Shown piece by piece: positions 33,165 to 42,044 of a stretch of DNA of 64,000 nt (its first letter is position 1; every line of letters starts with the position of its first letter). This DNA is from Granulicella rosea (lineage in GTDB: Bacteria > Acidobacteriota > Terriglobia > Terriglobales > Acidobacteriaceae). The DNA lies in the NCBI RefSeq assembly GCF_900188085.1, contig NZ_FZOU01000006.1, positions 248,001-312,000 of the forward strand. Reading direction: 5' to 3'. The translations under genes were made by a program, and so were the position numbers. A model generated the notes under the pieces. The model ran no database searches. It was given only the letters and a program-made list of their open reading frames with translations, and was not told the DNA's origin.

Positions 33165-34460
33165 CTACCGCTTCATCGCCTGTTCCGCCGCCATCGTCTT
33201 CTCCTTCCAGCTCTCGTACGTCAGCACGTTCTTCTCCCGCTCCCACTCGTCGGCGGGCAGCACCATGAGCTGCTCGCGGGCGATGCCCGGAAGGCCCGTG
33301 CCAAGCGCGTTCAGCCCGCCTTCGCGGTTCTCCTTCATGTAGTTCGGCGTGATGTCGACGTCGTTCGCGTGAGCCCAGTCGCTGATGTGCGTCGTGGGCA
33401 TCCTCTCGATGTCGGCGGCGGTCCAGTTGGCGAAGTGGATCTGCTCGTTCAGCCACGCGACGCCGGGGCGTTCGACCCACGCGGTGCGGTGGCTCATGCC
33501 GGGATCGACATGCGTGGTGAACAGGTTGCGGTCCGAGCCGTGCAGCGCCACGGCCTGCGCGCGCATGGCCGCAAACCACTCCGGCCCACGGTGCGGGATG
33601 TCCATCACCTCGTCCATCGAGCCGTTCTCGACCAGCATCGGCCCGCGGTCGGCGTTCAGGGTGTAGAGCACCGCGCCGCGCTTGTGGAACTCATCGCCGA
33701 GGATGCGCAAAGACCGCCACGGCGGCGCCTGGCACGGCAGCTTGCCCGTGTCGAAGCTCTTGCCGCCGTCGGCCTCGTCGTCGAACGTGCCGCCGCCGCT
33801 GAGCAGCACCGCGTGGATCGCCGGGTCGATCGCCCCGGTGATGCCGGTGATGAACGCGCCCATCGAGTACCCCACGGTCGCGATGCGCTTCGGATCGACC
33901 TCCGGCCGCTGGCCGAGATACGCGACCGCCTGCATGACATCGACCTGCATCAACCCGGCGAGCCGCTGTCCCCAGTCGTCGGCAGGCACGCCCTCGGGCG
34001 TCGCGACGATGGCGTCATGCGAGCCGGCGCGCGACTTGCGGTCGATGTTCCGCTCGCCCTCGCCGATGGGGTCGTACGTGACTACCACCGCGCCGGCGCG
34101 CGCGAACATCATGCCCGAATAGAACGCATACCACGCGAACTTGTCGCCGCCGTGTCCGTTCACCACGACGATGCCGGGCAGCTTGCCCTTTCTCTTCTCC
34201 GGCCGATAGACGATGGCGGGAACGCGCATGCCGCTGGCCGTCGCATACGTCACACGCTCGGCGATGACGCCCGCGACCGGCGAAAAGCTCGACCAGGTCT
34301 TCGCCTCGAGCGGCGGCAGCTCATCCGGCACGTATAGCGTGTGGCGAATCTGCGCCCGCCAGGCCGCGTCGCGCGCGCTGAGCGGCGGTCCGGCCTGCGC
34401 GTGGACGGATGGCAAAGAGACAAGAGCAAGAGTGGAAAGCATGAGGAGGCAGGTCTTCAT
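33165..34460 (-). CDS. Exported alpha/beta hydrolase (acetyl xylan esterase/prolyl oligopeptidase-like)
   Basis: A 431-residue exported hydrolase with a signal peptide (about 1-22, SLPSVHAQ). The nucleophile elbow GYSMG follows VDPKRIATV; an oxyanion-forming VVVNGHGGDKFAW and a late His (MSHRTAWV) complete a plausible triad. The domain resembles dienelactone hydrolases and acetyl xylan esterases (pfam DLH/AXE1 group). Substrate probably a plant-polymer ester. Start at 34460 has GGTGG just upstream. Confidence 0.8.
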   Translation of the reverse strand: MKTCLLMLSTLALVSLPSVHAQAGPPLSARDAAWRAQIRHTLYVPDELPPLEAKTWSSFSPVAGVIAERVTYATASGMRVPAIVYRPEKRKGKLPGIVVVNGHGGDKFAWYAFYSGMMFARAGAVVVTYDPIGEGERNIDRKSRAGSHDAIVATPEGVPADDWGQRLAGLMQVDVMQAVAYLGQRPEVDPKRIATVGYSMGAFITGITGAIDPAIHAVLLSGGGTFDDEADGGKSFDTGKLPCQAPPWRSLRILGDEFHKRGAVLYTLNADRGPMLVENGSMDEVMDIPHRGPEWFAAMRAQAVALHGSDRNLFTTHVDPGMSHRTAWVERPGVAWLNEQIHFANWTAADIERMPTTHISDWAHANDVDITPNYMKENREGGLNALGTGLPGIAREQLMVLPADEWEREKNVLTYESWKEKTMAAEQAMKR

Positions 34461-34587
34461 GTCCACCAGCTTACAGTCGCCGAGCGGTCTCTGGCATCGT
34501 TGCAAGCGGAAGTTCGCCCCGGCGCCGTTCGTTCCCCACGCGGCTCTTTCCGATCCGCATGGCCGGTCAAGTACACTGACCCCACTC

Positions 34588-36033
34588 ATGAACCTTTACG
34601 CGATCGTTCTCGGCCTCATCGTTCTCACCCTTCTGACCGTCTCGCTGACCCGCATGAGCAAGGTCAAGACCAAGGCGGACTACCTCGTCGCGGGTCGCTC
34701 GCTGCCGGCGTTCGTGCTGGTCTTCACGCTGCTTTCGTCGTGGATCGGGTCGGGTTCGCTGCTGGGCGGGGCCGAAAACGCTTACCGCCACGGCTTCGCG
34801 GCGCTGTGGCAGGGCGGCGGCGGATGGGCCGGGCTGCTGCTCATCTACTTCATCGCGCCGCGCGCCCGCAAGTTCGCGCGCTTCACCATCCCGGACCTGC
34901 TGGAGGTCCGCTACAACCAGACCGCGCGGGTGCTGGGCGTCATCGCCATCCTCTTCACCTACACGGCCATCACCTGCTACCAGTTCATCGGCGGCGGCGA
35001 CATCGTCCACCTGATCTTCCCGTCGGTCTCGGCGATCGCCGGCCGGTACATCATCGCCGGCTTCGTCATCGTCTTCACCGCCATCGCCGGCATGAGCTCG
35101 GTTGCGTACATGGACGTCGCCATCGGCCTGCTGACCACCTTCACCATGATCGCCGCGCTGCCCGTGCTGATTCACCAGGCAGGCGGCATCGCCGCGGTCC
35201 ATCTCGCGCTCCCCGCAACGCACTTCCAGCTCTTCGGCGATCTGAGCGGCATCCAGGCCGCGGAGCTGTTCCTGCCCACCTGCCTGCTGATGCTCGGCAA
35301 CCAGTCCATGTACCAGAAGTTCTTCTCCGCCAGGAGCGAGAAGGACGCCACCCGCGCGGTGCTGGGCTGGGTGGTCGGCACGGTGATCCTCGAGAGCATC
35401 ATCGTGGCCATCGCGGTGGTGGGTTCGGCGCTCTTCCCCACCGGCGAGGTCCACGACCACCCGCGCGAGATCCTCGCCTACACCGGCCTGCATGGCCTGA
35501 CCGGCTCCGGCCCGCTGATGCTGCTGGGCGCGCTGCTGATCGGCGCCATCTTCGCGAAGATCATCTCGACCGCGAACAACTACCTCTTCTCGCCCGCGAC
35601 CAACCTGGTCAACGACGTCTTCGTGCGCTACATTTCGCCGGATGCGTCGAACACGAAGATTCTTTGGGTCTCGCGCGCGATGGTCGTGCTGCTTGGCGGC
35701 TGGGCGCTTTACCAGGGCCTGGGTACGGAGTCGGTGCTGAAGAAGAGCCTTTACGCGTACACGATCTACTCGGCCGCGCTGACGCCGGTGATCCTCGCGG
35801 CCTTCTTCTGGAAGCGCGCAACGGCTTCAGCCGCCGTCAGCAGCATCGCCGTCGGCACCTTCGTCACGGTCTTCTGGGATTCGCAACTGGTGCATGACAC
35901 GCTGCCGAAGATCGTCTCCGACCGCGACGCGATCTTCCCCGCTCTGATCGGCTCGCTCGCCGGCCTGCTGGTGGTCAGCCTGCTGACGCCTCCGCCGACG
36001 GCCGCGCAGTTGGAGCCCTTCGCGGAGGCCTAG
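34588..36033 (+). CDS. Sodium:solute symporter (SSS family)
   Basis: A 481-residue permease with about 13 membrane helices. The helix-1/2 region KTKADYLVAGRSLPAFVLVFTLLSSWIGSGSLLG is characteristic, with the Na+-site residues in helix 8 (ISTANNYLFSPATNLVNDVF). It takes up a sugar, amino acid, nucleoside or organic acid with Na+. Divergently arranged with the hydrolase gene, which could release its substrate; this link is only from position. The ATG at 34588 begins where the conserved N-terminus begins. Confidence 0.88.
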   Translation: MNLYAIVLGLIVLTLLTVSLTRMSKVKTKADYLVAGRSLPAFVLVFTLLSSWIGSGSLLGGAENAYRHGFAALWQGGGGWAGLLLIYFIAPRARKFARFTIPDLLEVRYNQTARVLGVIAILFTYTAITCYQFIGGGDIVHLIFPSVSAIAGRYIIAGFVIVFTAIAGMSSVAYMDVAIGLLTTFTMIAALPVLIHQAGGIAAVHLALPATHFQLFGDLSGIQAAELFLPTCLLMLGNQSMYQKFFSARSEKDATRAVLGWVVGTVILESIIVAIAVVGSALFPTGEVHDHPREILAYTGLHGLTGSGPLMLLGALLIGAIFAKIISTANNYLFSPATNLVNDVFVRYISPDASNTKILWVSRAMVVLLGGWALYQGLGTESVLKKSLYAYTIYSAALTPVILAAFFWKRATASAAVSSIAVGTFVTVFWDSQLVHDTLPKIVSDRDAIFPALIGSLAGLLVVSLLTPPPTAAQLEPFAEA

Positions 36034-36038
36034 GGAAC

Positions 36039-36137
36039 CTCTGATTAAGATAGGTCCGGGCTTTAGCCCGGACAATAAGCCCCGCAGAGTCAGTGGGGCT
36101 TTAGCCCCTGGGATATGGGTTGCGGACTTAATCAGAG
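36039..36137. repeat. ~99-bp inverted-repeat element with 11-bp terminal repeats
   Basis: Terminal inverted repeats CTCTGATTAAG / CTTAATCAGAG enclose two hairpins, GTCCGGGCTTTAGCCCGGAC (36054-36073) and GGGGCTTTAGCCCC (36095-36108). The GGCTTTAGCC-like cores are shared with the elements at 20549 and 55444. Confidence 0.75.
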
Positions 36138-36188
36138 CACCTCTAGAGCGAGGAACCGCGATGTGTCCAGCATCCAGCCACAACGCCT

Positions 36189-36250
36189 GTCATCCTGAGC
36201 GTAGCGAAGGACCTGCATTGGCTTCTGCCGTTGCCTGTTCTTGCGGAGGC
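36189..36250. repeat. Dispersed repeat, TGTCATCCTGAGCG family
   Basis: Half-copy of the element found inverted at 59700-59811; its tail (CTTCTGCCGTTGCCTGTTC) resembles the tail of the repeat at 54252-54330. Confidence 0.6.
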
Positions 36251-36355
36251 CCCATCTCGATTCTGAGTGGGGTACGAAACGGCGCGCCCCGTCCCTGCGC
36301 CCGGATACAGAGCTCTCGGCCATCTCAGCTGGCGATGAGCGGACATGCAAAACAA

Positions 36356-36381
36356 AGACGCCCGGATCTCTCCGGGCGTCT
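36356..36381 (-). terminator. Terminator of the TonB-dependent receptor gene
   Basis: An 11-bp perfect stem (AGACGCCCGGA / TCCGGGCGTCT) with a TCTC loop; on the minus strand TTTGTTTTG follows. It lies 21 bp past the stop. Confidence 0.85.
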
Positions 36382-36402
36382 CTGGTTTGCGGCTTGGTTG
36401 AG

Positions 36403-39400
36403 TTAGAAGATGAACTTGCCGATCAACTGGAGCTGACGAGCTCCGTAGATGGTGTTCGTCGTCGTGCTGGGAGTGGCGAACGCAGTTGCCTGCGTGAAGC
36501 AACCCAGACCGAGCGGGTTCGCCGCAGCGGTCGGGCAGGCGCCGCTGCCAGGAGCCACGTACGAAGCGAGCGCCGTGTTCACCGAGAGGATGTTGCGGTG
36601 GTTCGCTACGTTGAAGAGCTCCGCTGCAACCTCGAAGTGGTACCGATCGCTGACGATGGGGAACGAACGAGAGACGCGAGCGTCGGTGTTATGTACGCCA
36701 GGTCCCTTGAAGCCGTTACGGCCGGCGATGGCGTCCGGCACGCGAGCGCCAGGACCTGAAGTGAACAGAGCGTTGGTCACGCCGCTATCCGAGGTCAGGT
36801 TGCCAAGTGCTCCACCGCTGAGGGAAGTGATGGTGCCGCTGGTGTAACCGGTGATCGGCTCGCCGGTCTGCGCGGTGACGGTCGCCGAAAGGAGCCAGCC
36901 GTTCGCCGCGTACTTGGCGTACTTGTTCGAGATCGGCAGAGCCGACTTGGCCACGATCGTGCCGACGAAACGGCCGCGGATGTCGAGGTCCGAGCGGGCA
37001 TACTCTGCCGCGCGGCCCTGACGATGACCGAGAGCGAACGGGATGAGCGGAGCATCGGTGCCGTTGAAGGTGCCGTTGCCGCCGTAGGTCTGACCGCCGT
37101 CCATGGCGTGAGCCCAGGTGTAGTTGGCCAGAACCTCAACCCCGTGGCTCATCGGCTTGCGGAACGAAGCGACGAACGAGTGGTACCAGGAGTTGACATC
37201 CGAGAAGCCGGTCGCAACCGCGCCAACCGTGGTGTTCAGTCGGTTGGTGTAGACCGGAACGCTGAAGGTGCGGGGCGTACCACCCGTCGGGGTGTAGGTG
37301 TAGGTGCGGTTGGTGACGACCGAGTTCGGATCGATGTTGGTGTCGACATAGACCGGCAGGCGCAGAGCGCGGTTGCCGACGTACGACAGGGTCAGGCTGG
37401 CGTGGTAGGGCAGGGCCTGCTCGACCGCAAGATCGGCCGAATGCGACTGGGGGTTGCGGAAGCTGGGGTCCATACCGCGAATGGTAAGCGTCGCGGTGGG
37501 AACGGCAGCGAGACCGGTGGGCGTGATCGGAGCGCCCGTGACGGGGTTGACCGGAGCCGGACCCGGCGGGGTGTAGATCGGCACGCCGCCCTGAGGAGCG
37601 TAAGCAGCGTAGCTGGCGGAGTTGTTGTAGCAGACCGTGGCCGGAGCGACCGGAACGCAGGCGACGCCGGTGGTGTTCGGACCCGCGGTGACGGTGCCGG
37701 CGGTGACGTAAGGTGTCGGCGCGCCGATGGCGCTGACCGGACCATACTGCTTCTGGTAGACGCCGTTCTCACGACGCAGCGTGTAGTAAGCGGAGTTCGA
37801 GACCTGGCCGAAGAAGATGCCGTAGCCGCCGCGAACCACCGTGCCGGGAAGCGGATTCCAGGCGAAGCCGATGCGGGGCTGAACCATCTTGAAGTCAGGG
37901 TTGATCTGCGAGGTGGCGTTGTAGGCCACCGGGCTGGTCGCCTGCGGGAACGGCATATCCGGGCCGGGGACGAGCTGTACGTCGTAGCGGACGCCGATGC
38001 TCAGGAGCAGGCTCGGCTTCGCCTTCCACGCATCCTCGAGGAAGCCGTCGATGTTCTGGTTCCAGAAGTCGTCGGCTCCGACGCCGGTCAGCTGGTCGAC
38101 GGTCTGGCTGAAGGAGTTGTAGTGGCGCGTGGAGGCGTTCGTGAAGACAGCCGAGGAACCCGTGCCGACCTGAGTGCGGGTCGCATTGGCGCCGAGCGCA
38201 TCCTGCGCGAAGTTGATGAAGTTGAACTCGTTGTTCGCGTTGGAGTACGAGAAGCTGCCGTCGCCGCCGAAGAGGTTGGCGATCTGCTCGTGAACGAAGT
38301 TCAGATCGAAACCGGCCTTGACGGTGTGGTGGCCGAGCGTCATGGAGTAGACGTCGGTCGCCTGCCAGCGGTGCTCATCCGGGAACTTGCCGCGGGGCAG
38401 AGCGGAGGTTTCGCCAAAGGAGACGACGCCAGCGGTCGAGGAGCCGATGCTGTTCGCCGGTCCACCGGTGTTGGTGCCGTCCGTCTCGAGGTCGCGAGCC
38501 CACTGGAAGTGAACCACGTTGACCGAACGGCTGGAGAGCTGGGTCTCCGCGCTGGCGATCAGGATGCGCTCGTGGAAGTCTGCCGTGCCGTTCTGCGAGA
38601 CGCCGCCGTTGTTGACCGTGGTGGCGCCGTTGTAGCCGTTCGGCTGGTGGAAGTTCGCGAAGAGGAACTCCGCCATGAGGTGAGTCTTCGAGGTGAGCTG
38701 ATAGTCCAGGCGCGGGAAGTAGATGTCCTGCTTCGCGTTGCGCTGGAAGGCGCCGAGCTGACCCTGGATGGCCGTGACGACAGCCGCGCACTGGGTGGCG
38801 CTGACGTTCGGAATCGAGGTCGGGTAGGTGATGCCGTTGTCGGTCAGGTTGGTCGTGCCGCCGTCGCAGAGGTGGACGAGGTTGGCCACGTTGGTCGTCG
38901 AGGTGTTGTAGGTCGACAGGTACGTGATGGGATTGATCTTGCGGTAGCCGTCGTAGCTGAAGTGATAGAAGAGCTTGTCGTGCAGGATGGCGCCGCCGAC
39001 GGAGACGCCGAACTGATGCTGCACCTTGATGGGCTGCGTGAGGTTGAAGGGATTGTTGGTCAGGCGGCCGCTGTACTTGTTCTGAGCATCGAGCGCGTTC
39101 CAGCCCGGCGTGCGGTAGTACTCGAACACGTCGCCGTGGAAGCTGTTCGAACCGGCCTTGGTGACGGCGTTGATGATACCGCCGGCAGCGCCGCCGAGCT
39201 CAGCCGAATATCCGGTGGCCGACGACTCGAACTCGCGGATGGAGTCGACCGGGAAGACGTAGGGCGAACCGATCGAACGGCCACGCGCCTCCGAGAAGAA
39301 CTGCTGATTGTTGTTCGCGCCGTCCACCAGGTTCTGGTTGTAGACGCCGGAGATGCCGCGGTAGCCGATGAGACCGGTGGTGCCGTCGGGAATAACGTTC

Positions 39401-39897
39401 GGCGTCAGGAGCACGAAGCTCTCGAAGCGGCGGCTGGCCACCGGAAGATTCGAGACGATCTGCTGGCCGACGACCTGCGAGCCTTCCACCTTGTCCGCAT
39501 CGATCAGCGGCGCGTCGGACGAGACGGTGACCTCGGTGGTGACGCTGGCGGCGGGAAGCGCGCCATCGACCGTGACGGAGGCGCCGACGGTGACGGCGAT
39601 GTTCTTGCGATCCACCTTGCCGAACGAGCCGCCGCCGAGAACGACCTCATACGTGCCGGGCTGGAGGAAGCCGGCGGTGTAGTGGCCTTCGGAGTCGGTG
39701 GTCACGGTGCGCGTCGCGCCCGTTCCGGAGTTGATGACGGTGACGGAGACGCCGGGAACGACTGCGCCGGTGTTATCGCGGACGACGCCGTCGATGCCTC
39801 CGAGCGCCGCGGTCTGGGCAAAGGCTGGCGCCACGGACGAGGCGGCAATGAGACAACATGCCGCGGCGGAAAGTGCGCGTTTCGTGAAGAAACTCAT
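36403..39897 (-). CDS. Oar-like TonB-dependent receptor with carboxypeptidase-regulatory-like domain
   Basis: A 1164-residue outer-membrane receptor of the type expanded in acidobacteria. Signal peptide 1-27 (ending APAFAQ). Residues about 30-115 form the CarboxypepD_reg-like domain (IDGVVRDNTGAVVPGVSVTV...GTYEVVL). The plug begins near DAPLIDADKVEGSQVVGQQI and ends by about 270; the rest is the beta-barrel, closing in the aromatic IYGARQLQLIGKFIF. No TonB box is obvious. It probably binds oligosaccharides or peptides. No SusD or TonB partner is adjacent. Start has AGGAG about ten bases upstream. Confidence 0.9.
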   Translation of the reverse strand: MSFFTKRALSAAACCLIAASSVAPAFAQTAALGGIDGVVRDNTGAVVPGVSVTVINSGTGATRTVTTDSEGHYTAGFLQPGTYEVVLGGGSFGKVDRKNIAVTVGASVTVDGALPAASVTTEVTVSSDAPLIDADKVEGSQVVGQQIVSNLPVASRRFESFVLLTPNVIPDGTTGLIGYRGISGVYNQNLVDGANNNQQFFSEARGRSIGSPYVFPVDSIREFESSATGYSAELGGAAGGIINAVTKAGSNSFHGDVFEYYRTPGWNALDAQNKYSGRLTNNPFNLTQPIKVQHQFGVSVGGAILHDKLFYHFSYDGYRKINPITYLSTYNTSTTNVANLVHLCDGGTTNLTDNGITYPTSIPNVSATQCAAVVTAIQGQLGAFQRNAKQDIYFPRLDYQLTSKTHLMAEFLFANFHQPNGYNGATTVNNGGVSQNGTADFHERILIASAETQLSSRSVNVVHFQWARDLETDGTNTGGPANSIGSSTAGVVSFGETSALPRGKFPDEHRWQATDVYSMTLGHHTVKAGFDLNFVHEQIANLFGGDGSFSYSNANNEFNFINFAQDALGANATRTQVGTGSSAVFTNASTRHYNSFSQTVDQLTGVGADDFWNQNIDGFLEDAWKAKPSLLLSIGVRYDVQLVPGPDMPFPQATSPVAYNATSQINPDFKMVQPRIGFAWNPLPGTVVRGGYGIFFGQVSNSAYYTLRRENGVYQKQYGPVSAIGAPTPYVTAGTVTAGPNTTGVACVPVAPATVCYNNSASYAAYAPQGGVPIYTPPGPAPVNPVTGAPITPTGLAAVPTATLTIRGMDPSFRNPQSHSADLAVEQALPYHASLTLSYVGNRALRLPVYVDTNIDPNSVVTNRTYTYTPTGGTPRTFSVPVYTNRLNTTVGAVATGFSDVNSWYHSFVASFRKPMSHGVEVLANYTWAHAMDGGQTYGGNGTFNGTDAPLIPFALGHRQGRAAEYARSDLDIRGRFVGTIVAKSALPISNKYAKYAANGWLLSATVTAQTGEPITGYTSGTITSLSGGALGNLTSDSGVTNALFTSGPGARVPDAIAGRNGFKGPGVHNTDARVSRSFPIVSDRYHFEVAAELFNVANHRNILSVNTALASYVAPGSGACPTAAANPLGLGCFTQATAFATPSTTTNTIYGARQLQLIGKFIF

Positions 39898-40207
39898 ATT
39901 GGATCTGGCTCCTGAAGGTTTGCTCTGGGCTTTGATGGCCCATGGCGTGTACGGATGTCCCGGCTTGTCTTAGGTCTCCACGCTGGGAGTGAGGTCTCGC
40001 CCCGAGGTTGGGTGCAAGCTTCGAGACAGCCGTCTCTAGTTTTTAGTAATTGCTCTAAGCCTCAATGACCGCAGGGGAGATGTCAAGCGAATTTACCGTC
40101 TTCTCATCCGATCGCTGCAACTTTTCCCGCGCGGAAGTCGTCTGTGTACCGCACATAGGAAGCCGGCGCCCTCGGCGCGCAGCGAGCAGCCAGCCTCGAA
40201 GACCGGT
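39898..40207. other. Intergenic leader of the TonB-dependent receptor
   Basis: No gene is supported. On the minus strand a TTGACA hexamer (40081-40086) is upstream of the receptor, but no good -10 hexamer sits at the right distance. A small hairpin GAGAC-AGCC-GTCTC lies at 40023-40036. Confidence 0.35.
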
Positions 40208-40609
40208 CTAGTGGAGCTGGTCCGGAATGACCGCGAACTGGATGAGCAGCTCGAACGGCACGATCTTCAGGGTGTTTTCGTGCGTTGCCTCGAGCAGCAC
40301 CGGGCAGCCGGCGCCGGCCTGCTGCACCTGCAGCCAACGCGCCGCGCAGACGCACCAGCGGTCGCCGGGCTTCAGCCCCGGAAATCCGTACTGCGGCATG
40401 GGCGTCGAAAGATCGTTGCCCAGCGCCTTCGACGCGGCCAGAAACTCCGCGTCCACGATGCAGCAGATGGTGTGAACGCCGAGGTCGTCCGGCCCGGTCT
40501 CGCAGCAGCCGGTGCGGTAGAAGCCGGTCATGGGGTCGCAACCGCAGGTCGCGAGGGGCTGGCCGAGTACATTTTTTCCGCGGGCTTTGATAGGTTCGGT
40601 GGTCGGCAT
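40208..40609 (-). CDS. DUF2237 family protein
   Basis: A 133-residue protein that matches DUF2237 along its length: NVLGQPLATCGCDPMTGFYR (13-32), CCETGPDDLGVHTIC (35-49), the segment LGNDLSTPMPQYGFPGLKPG, and DRWCVCAARW, ending with LLEATHENTLKIVPFELL. The many conserved Cys suggest metal or redox binding, but function is unknown. AAGGAAG precedes the ATG. Confidence 0.9.
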   Translation of the reverse strand: MPTTEPIKARGKNVLGQPLATCGCDPMTGFYRTGCCETGPDDLGVHTICCIVDAEFLAASKALGNDLSTPMPQYGFPGLKPGDRWCVCAARWLQVQQAGAGCPVLLEATHENTLKIVPFELLIQFAVIPDQLH

Positions 40610-40655
40610 GATCTTCCTTCTGCCCCTAGTATCCCACCTTTGCGACTTCGACGGG

Positions 40656-41957
40656 CTATGGGGCTGGGACAGTCGCGGCTCGTTTGTCCAGAGCCTGCTC
40701 GATCAGCATTACGCAGACCGGACACCGATACTGTTTTGCTCTGCTTAGGGCAGTATCTCCATTCTGCGCAACCGCTGTAGGGTCAGCGCCGAGCATGAGC
40801 AAGTCACGGGTGTCCTCCTCGAAGAAGCTTTCATCGATCAGCGCAGTCGTACCGCCTGGACCCGTAGCGTTGACGTCGGCTCCATACTGCATCAGGAGTT
40901 GCGCCATTGCGTTGGTCTTTTGCCGTTGCTCCGCAGCTCCGAAGTGGCTGTGGGAGAACAGCCAGGAGATCAACGTTTCGCGGCCGACAATCAGATGAAG
41001 ATCAGGCTTGTAGTCGGCGAGCAGCCCGCGCACTAGTTCAGGATTGCCCGACTGAATAGCGGAAGGCAACACGTCGTCGCCCGTCTCCTCCCTTGGAAAG
41101 CTGGGGCGAACGCCGCGAGCGGTCCAGAACTGCAGCATGGCGACACTACCGCTGCGGGCTGCGGCGCTCATACATTCCGTATCAATTTCCGGGGACAGCG
41201 ACTCCAGTTGTCGCGACATTTTCTGCACCAGCAGCAGCTCGCCTTTTCCAGTTGCGGCGCAGATAGGGGTATCCTCGCGCAGTGGCCAGAGACTGTCGTG
41301 AGCTACCTTGGTCCCGACGGGCGCACCGGCCCTTAAGAAGGCCTCTTTCAGCCCTGCGTTGCCCACCTGGATCGCACGCAGATAGAGCGCGATATGATCC
41401 TGGTCGTGCGCGCCAAAGCGCCATCCCTCCTGCGTGAGGGCGCTCGCGGTCTCGTCCGATCCCTTGATCCAAAGCGCGGTATTCGCGGCCTTGTCGATGA
41501 GGTCTTCAAGATCGATAATCTCCCGCGGCATCCCAGCCTTCTCGCCCCAGTAATCGACAACGGACTTCTTTCGGGAACCGACGACTACCGTCATACGGTA
41601 AGTCGGCAGATCCGTCGCGTTGTACCGGTACACATTGTTGGCGCCGAAGAAGTGCGCCTTGCGAAAGGAGTCGAGAAGCAGCGCGACTGTTTTCGGATCG
41701 ATATGCGCTGTATGGTCACCCGTAACCAATACAAACGCCTCGCCGCGATAGTGGATCGTTCCGTCTCCAGAGATCGTCACCTCGTAGGAGGGGCATGTAC
41801 CGAAGCACCCACCACGCGCAAGGGTAATCCGCACCTGCGAGGGTTCGGACACGCTGGGAAATGGCACGAGAAAACGCCGCCCGCGTGCCCAGGCAGCGAC
41901 AGAGGCGCAGACGAGCAACAGCCCGAATGAGATGCGTCGCATGCGCGTCATCTTCAC
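40656..41957 (-). CDS. Exported DUF6438 plus ankyrin-repeat protein
   Basis: A 433-residue protein with an N-terminal signal or anchor (about 5-24). Residues about 42-160 are the DUF6438 domain, whose hallmark is GGCFGTCPSYEVTISGDGTI (49-68). From about 195 to 425 come ankyrin-type repeats (LREDTPICAATGKGELLLVQKM; MLQFWTARGVRP; AMAQLLMQYGADVNATGPGG; DLLMLGADPTAVAQNGDTAL). It may sense or scaffold a partner at the envelope. The start is GTG at 41957; ATGs two and five codons in are alternatives. Confidence 0.75.
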   Translation of the reverse strand: MKMTRMRRISFGLLLVCASVAAWARGRRFLVPFPSVSEPSQVRITLARGGCFGTCPSYEVTISGDGTIHYRGEAFVLVTGDHTAHIDPKTVALLLDSFRKAHFFGANNVYRYNATDLPTYRMTVVVGSRKKSVVDYWGEKAGMPREIIDLEDLIDKAANTALWIKGSDETASALTQEGWRFGAHDQDHIALYLRAIQVGNAGLKEAFLRAGAPVGTKVAHDSLWPLREDTPICAATGKGELLLVQKMSRQLESLSPEIDTECMSAAARSGSVAMLQFWTARGVRPSFPREETGDDVLPSAIQSGNPELVRGLLADYKPDLHLIVGRETLISWLFSHSHFGAAEQRQKTNAMAQLLMQYGADVNATGPGGTTALIDESFFEEDTRDLLMLGADPTAVAQNGDTALSRAKQYRCPVCVMLIEQALDKRAATVPAP

Positions 41958-41999
41958 GCTGCTATCCCCGAGCGACGTGAGCGGCCTAAAAAGAAAATC

Positions 42000-42027
42000 G
42001 TCCCCATGGCCGTAAGACCGTGGGGAC
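42000..42027 (-). terminator. Terminator of the ABC-F gene
   Basis: Stem GTCCCCA / TGGGGAC with further partial pairing inside, 17 bp past the ABC-F stop; on the minus strand it is followed by GATTTTCTTTTT. Confidence 0.85.
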
Positions 42028-42044
42028 GACGGTTTCGTTCCGAT

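Larger units (their letters stand above)
36034..36402. other. Intergenic repeats between symporter and TonB receptor
   Basis: No gene. Holds an inverted-repeat element (36039-36137), a repeat of the TGTCATCCTGAGCGTAGCG family (36189-36250), and the terminator of the receptor gene. Confidence 0.6.

Noticed and set aside
37024-39915. Very long open frame on the plus strand opposite the TonB-dependent receptor
   Set aside because: It is the mirror of a GC-rich gene with third-position bias; its translation is low-complexity Arg/Val/Gly/Asp-rich and matches no domain, while the minus-strand frame has a signal peptide, regulatory-like domain and barrel end.
40081-40086. TTGACA as promoter of the TonB-dependent receptor
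   Set aside because: No acceptable -10 hexamer lies 16-19 bp downstream, so the hexamer may be chance.
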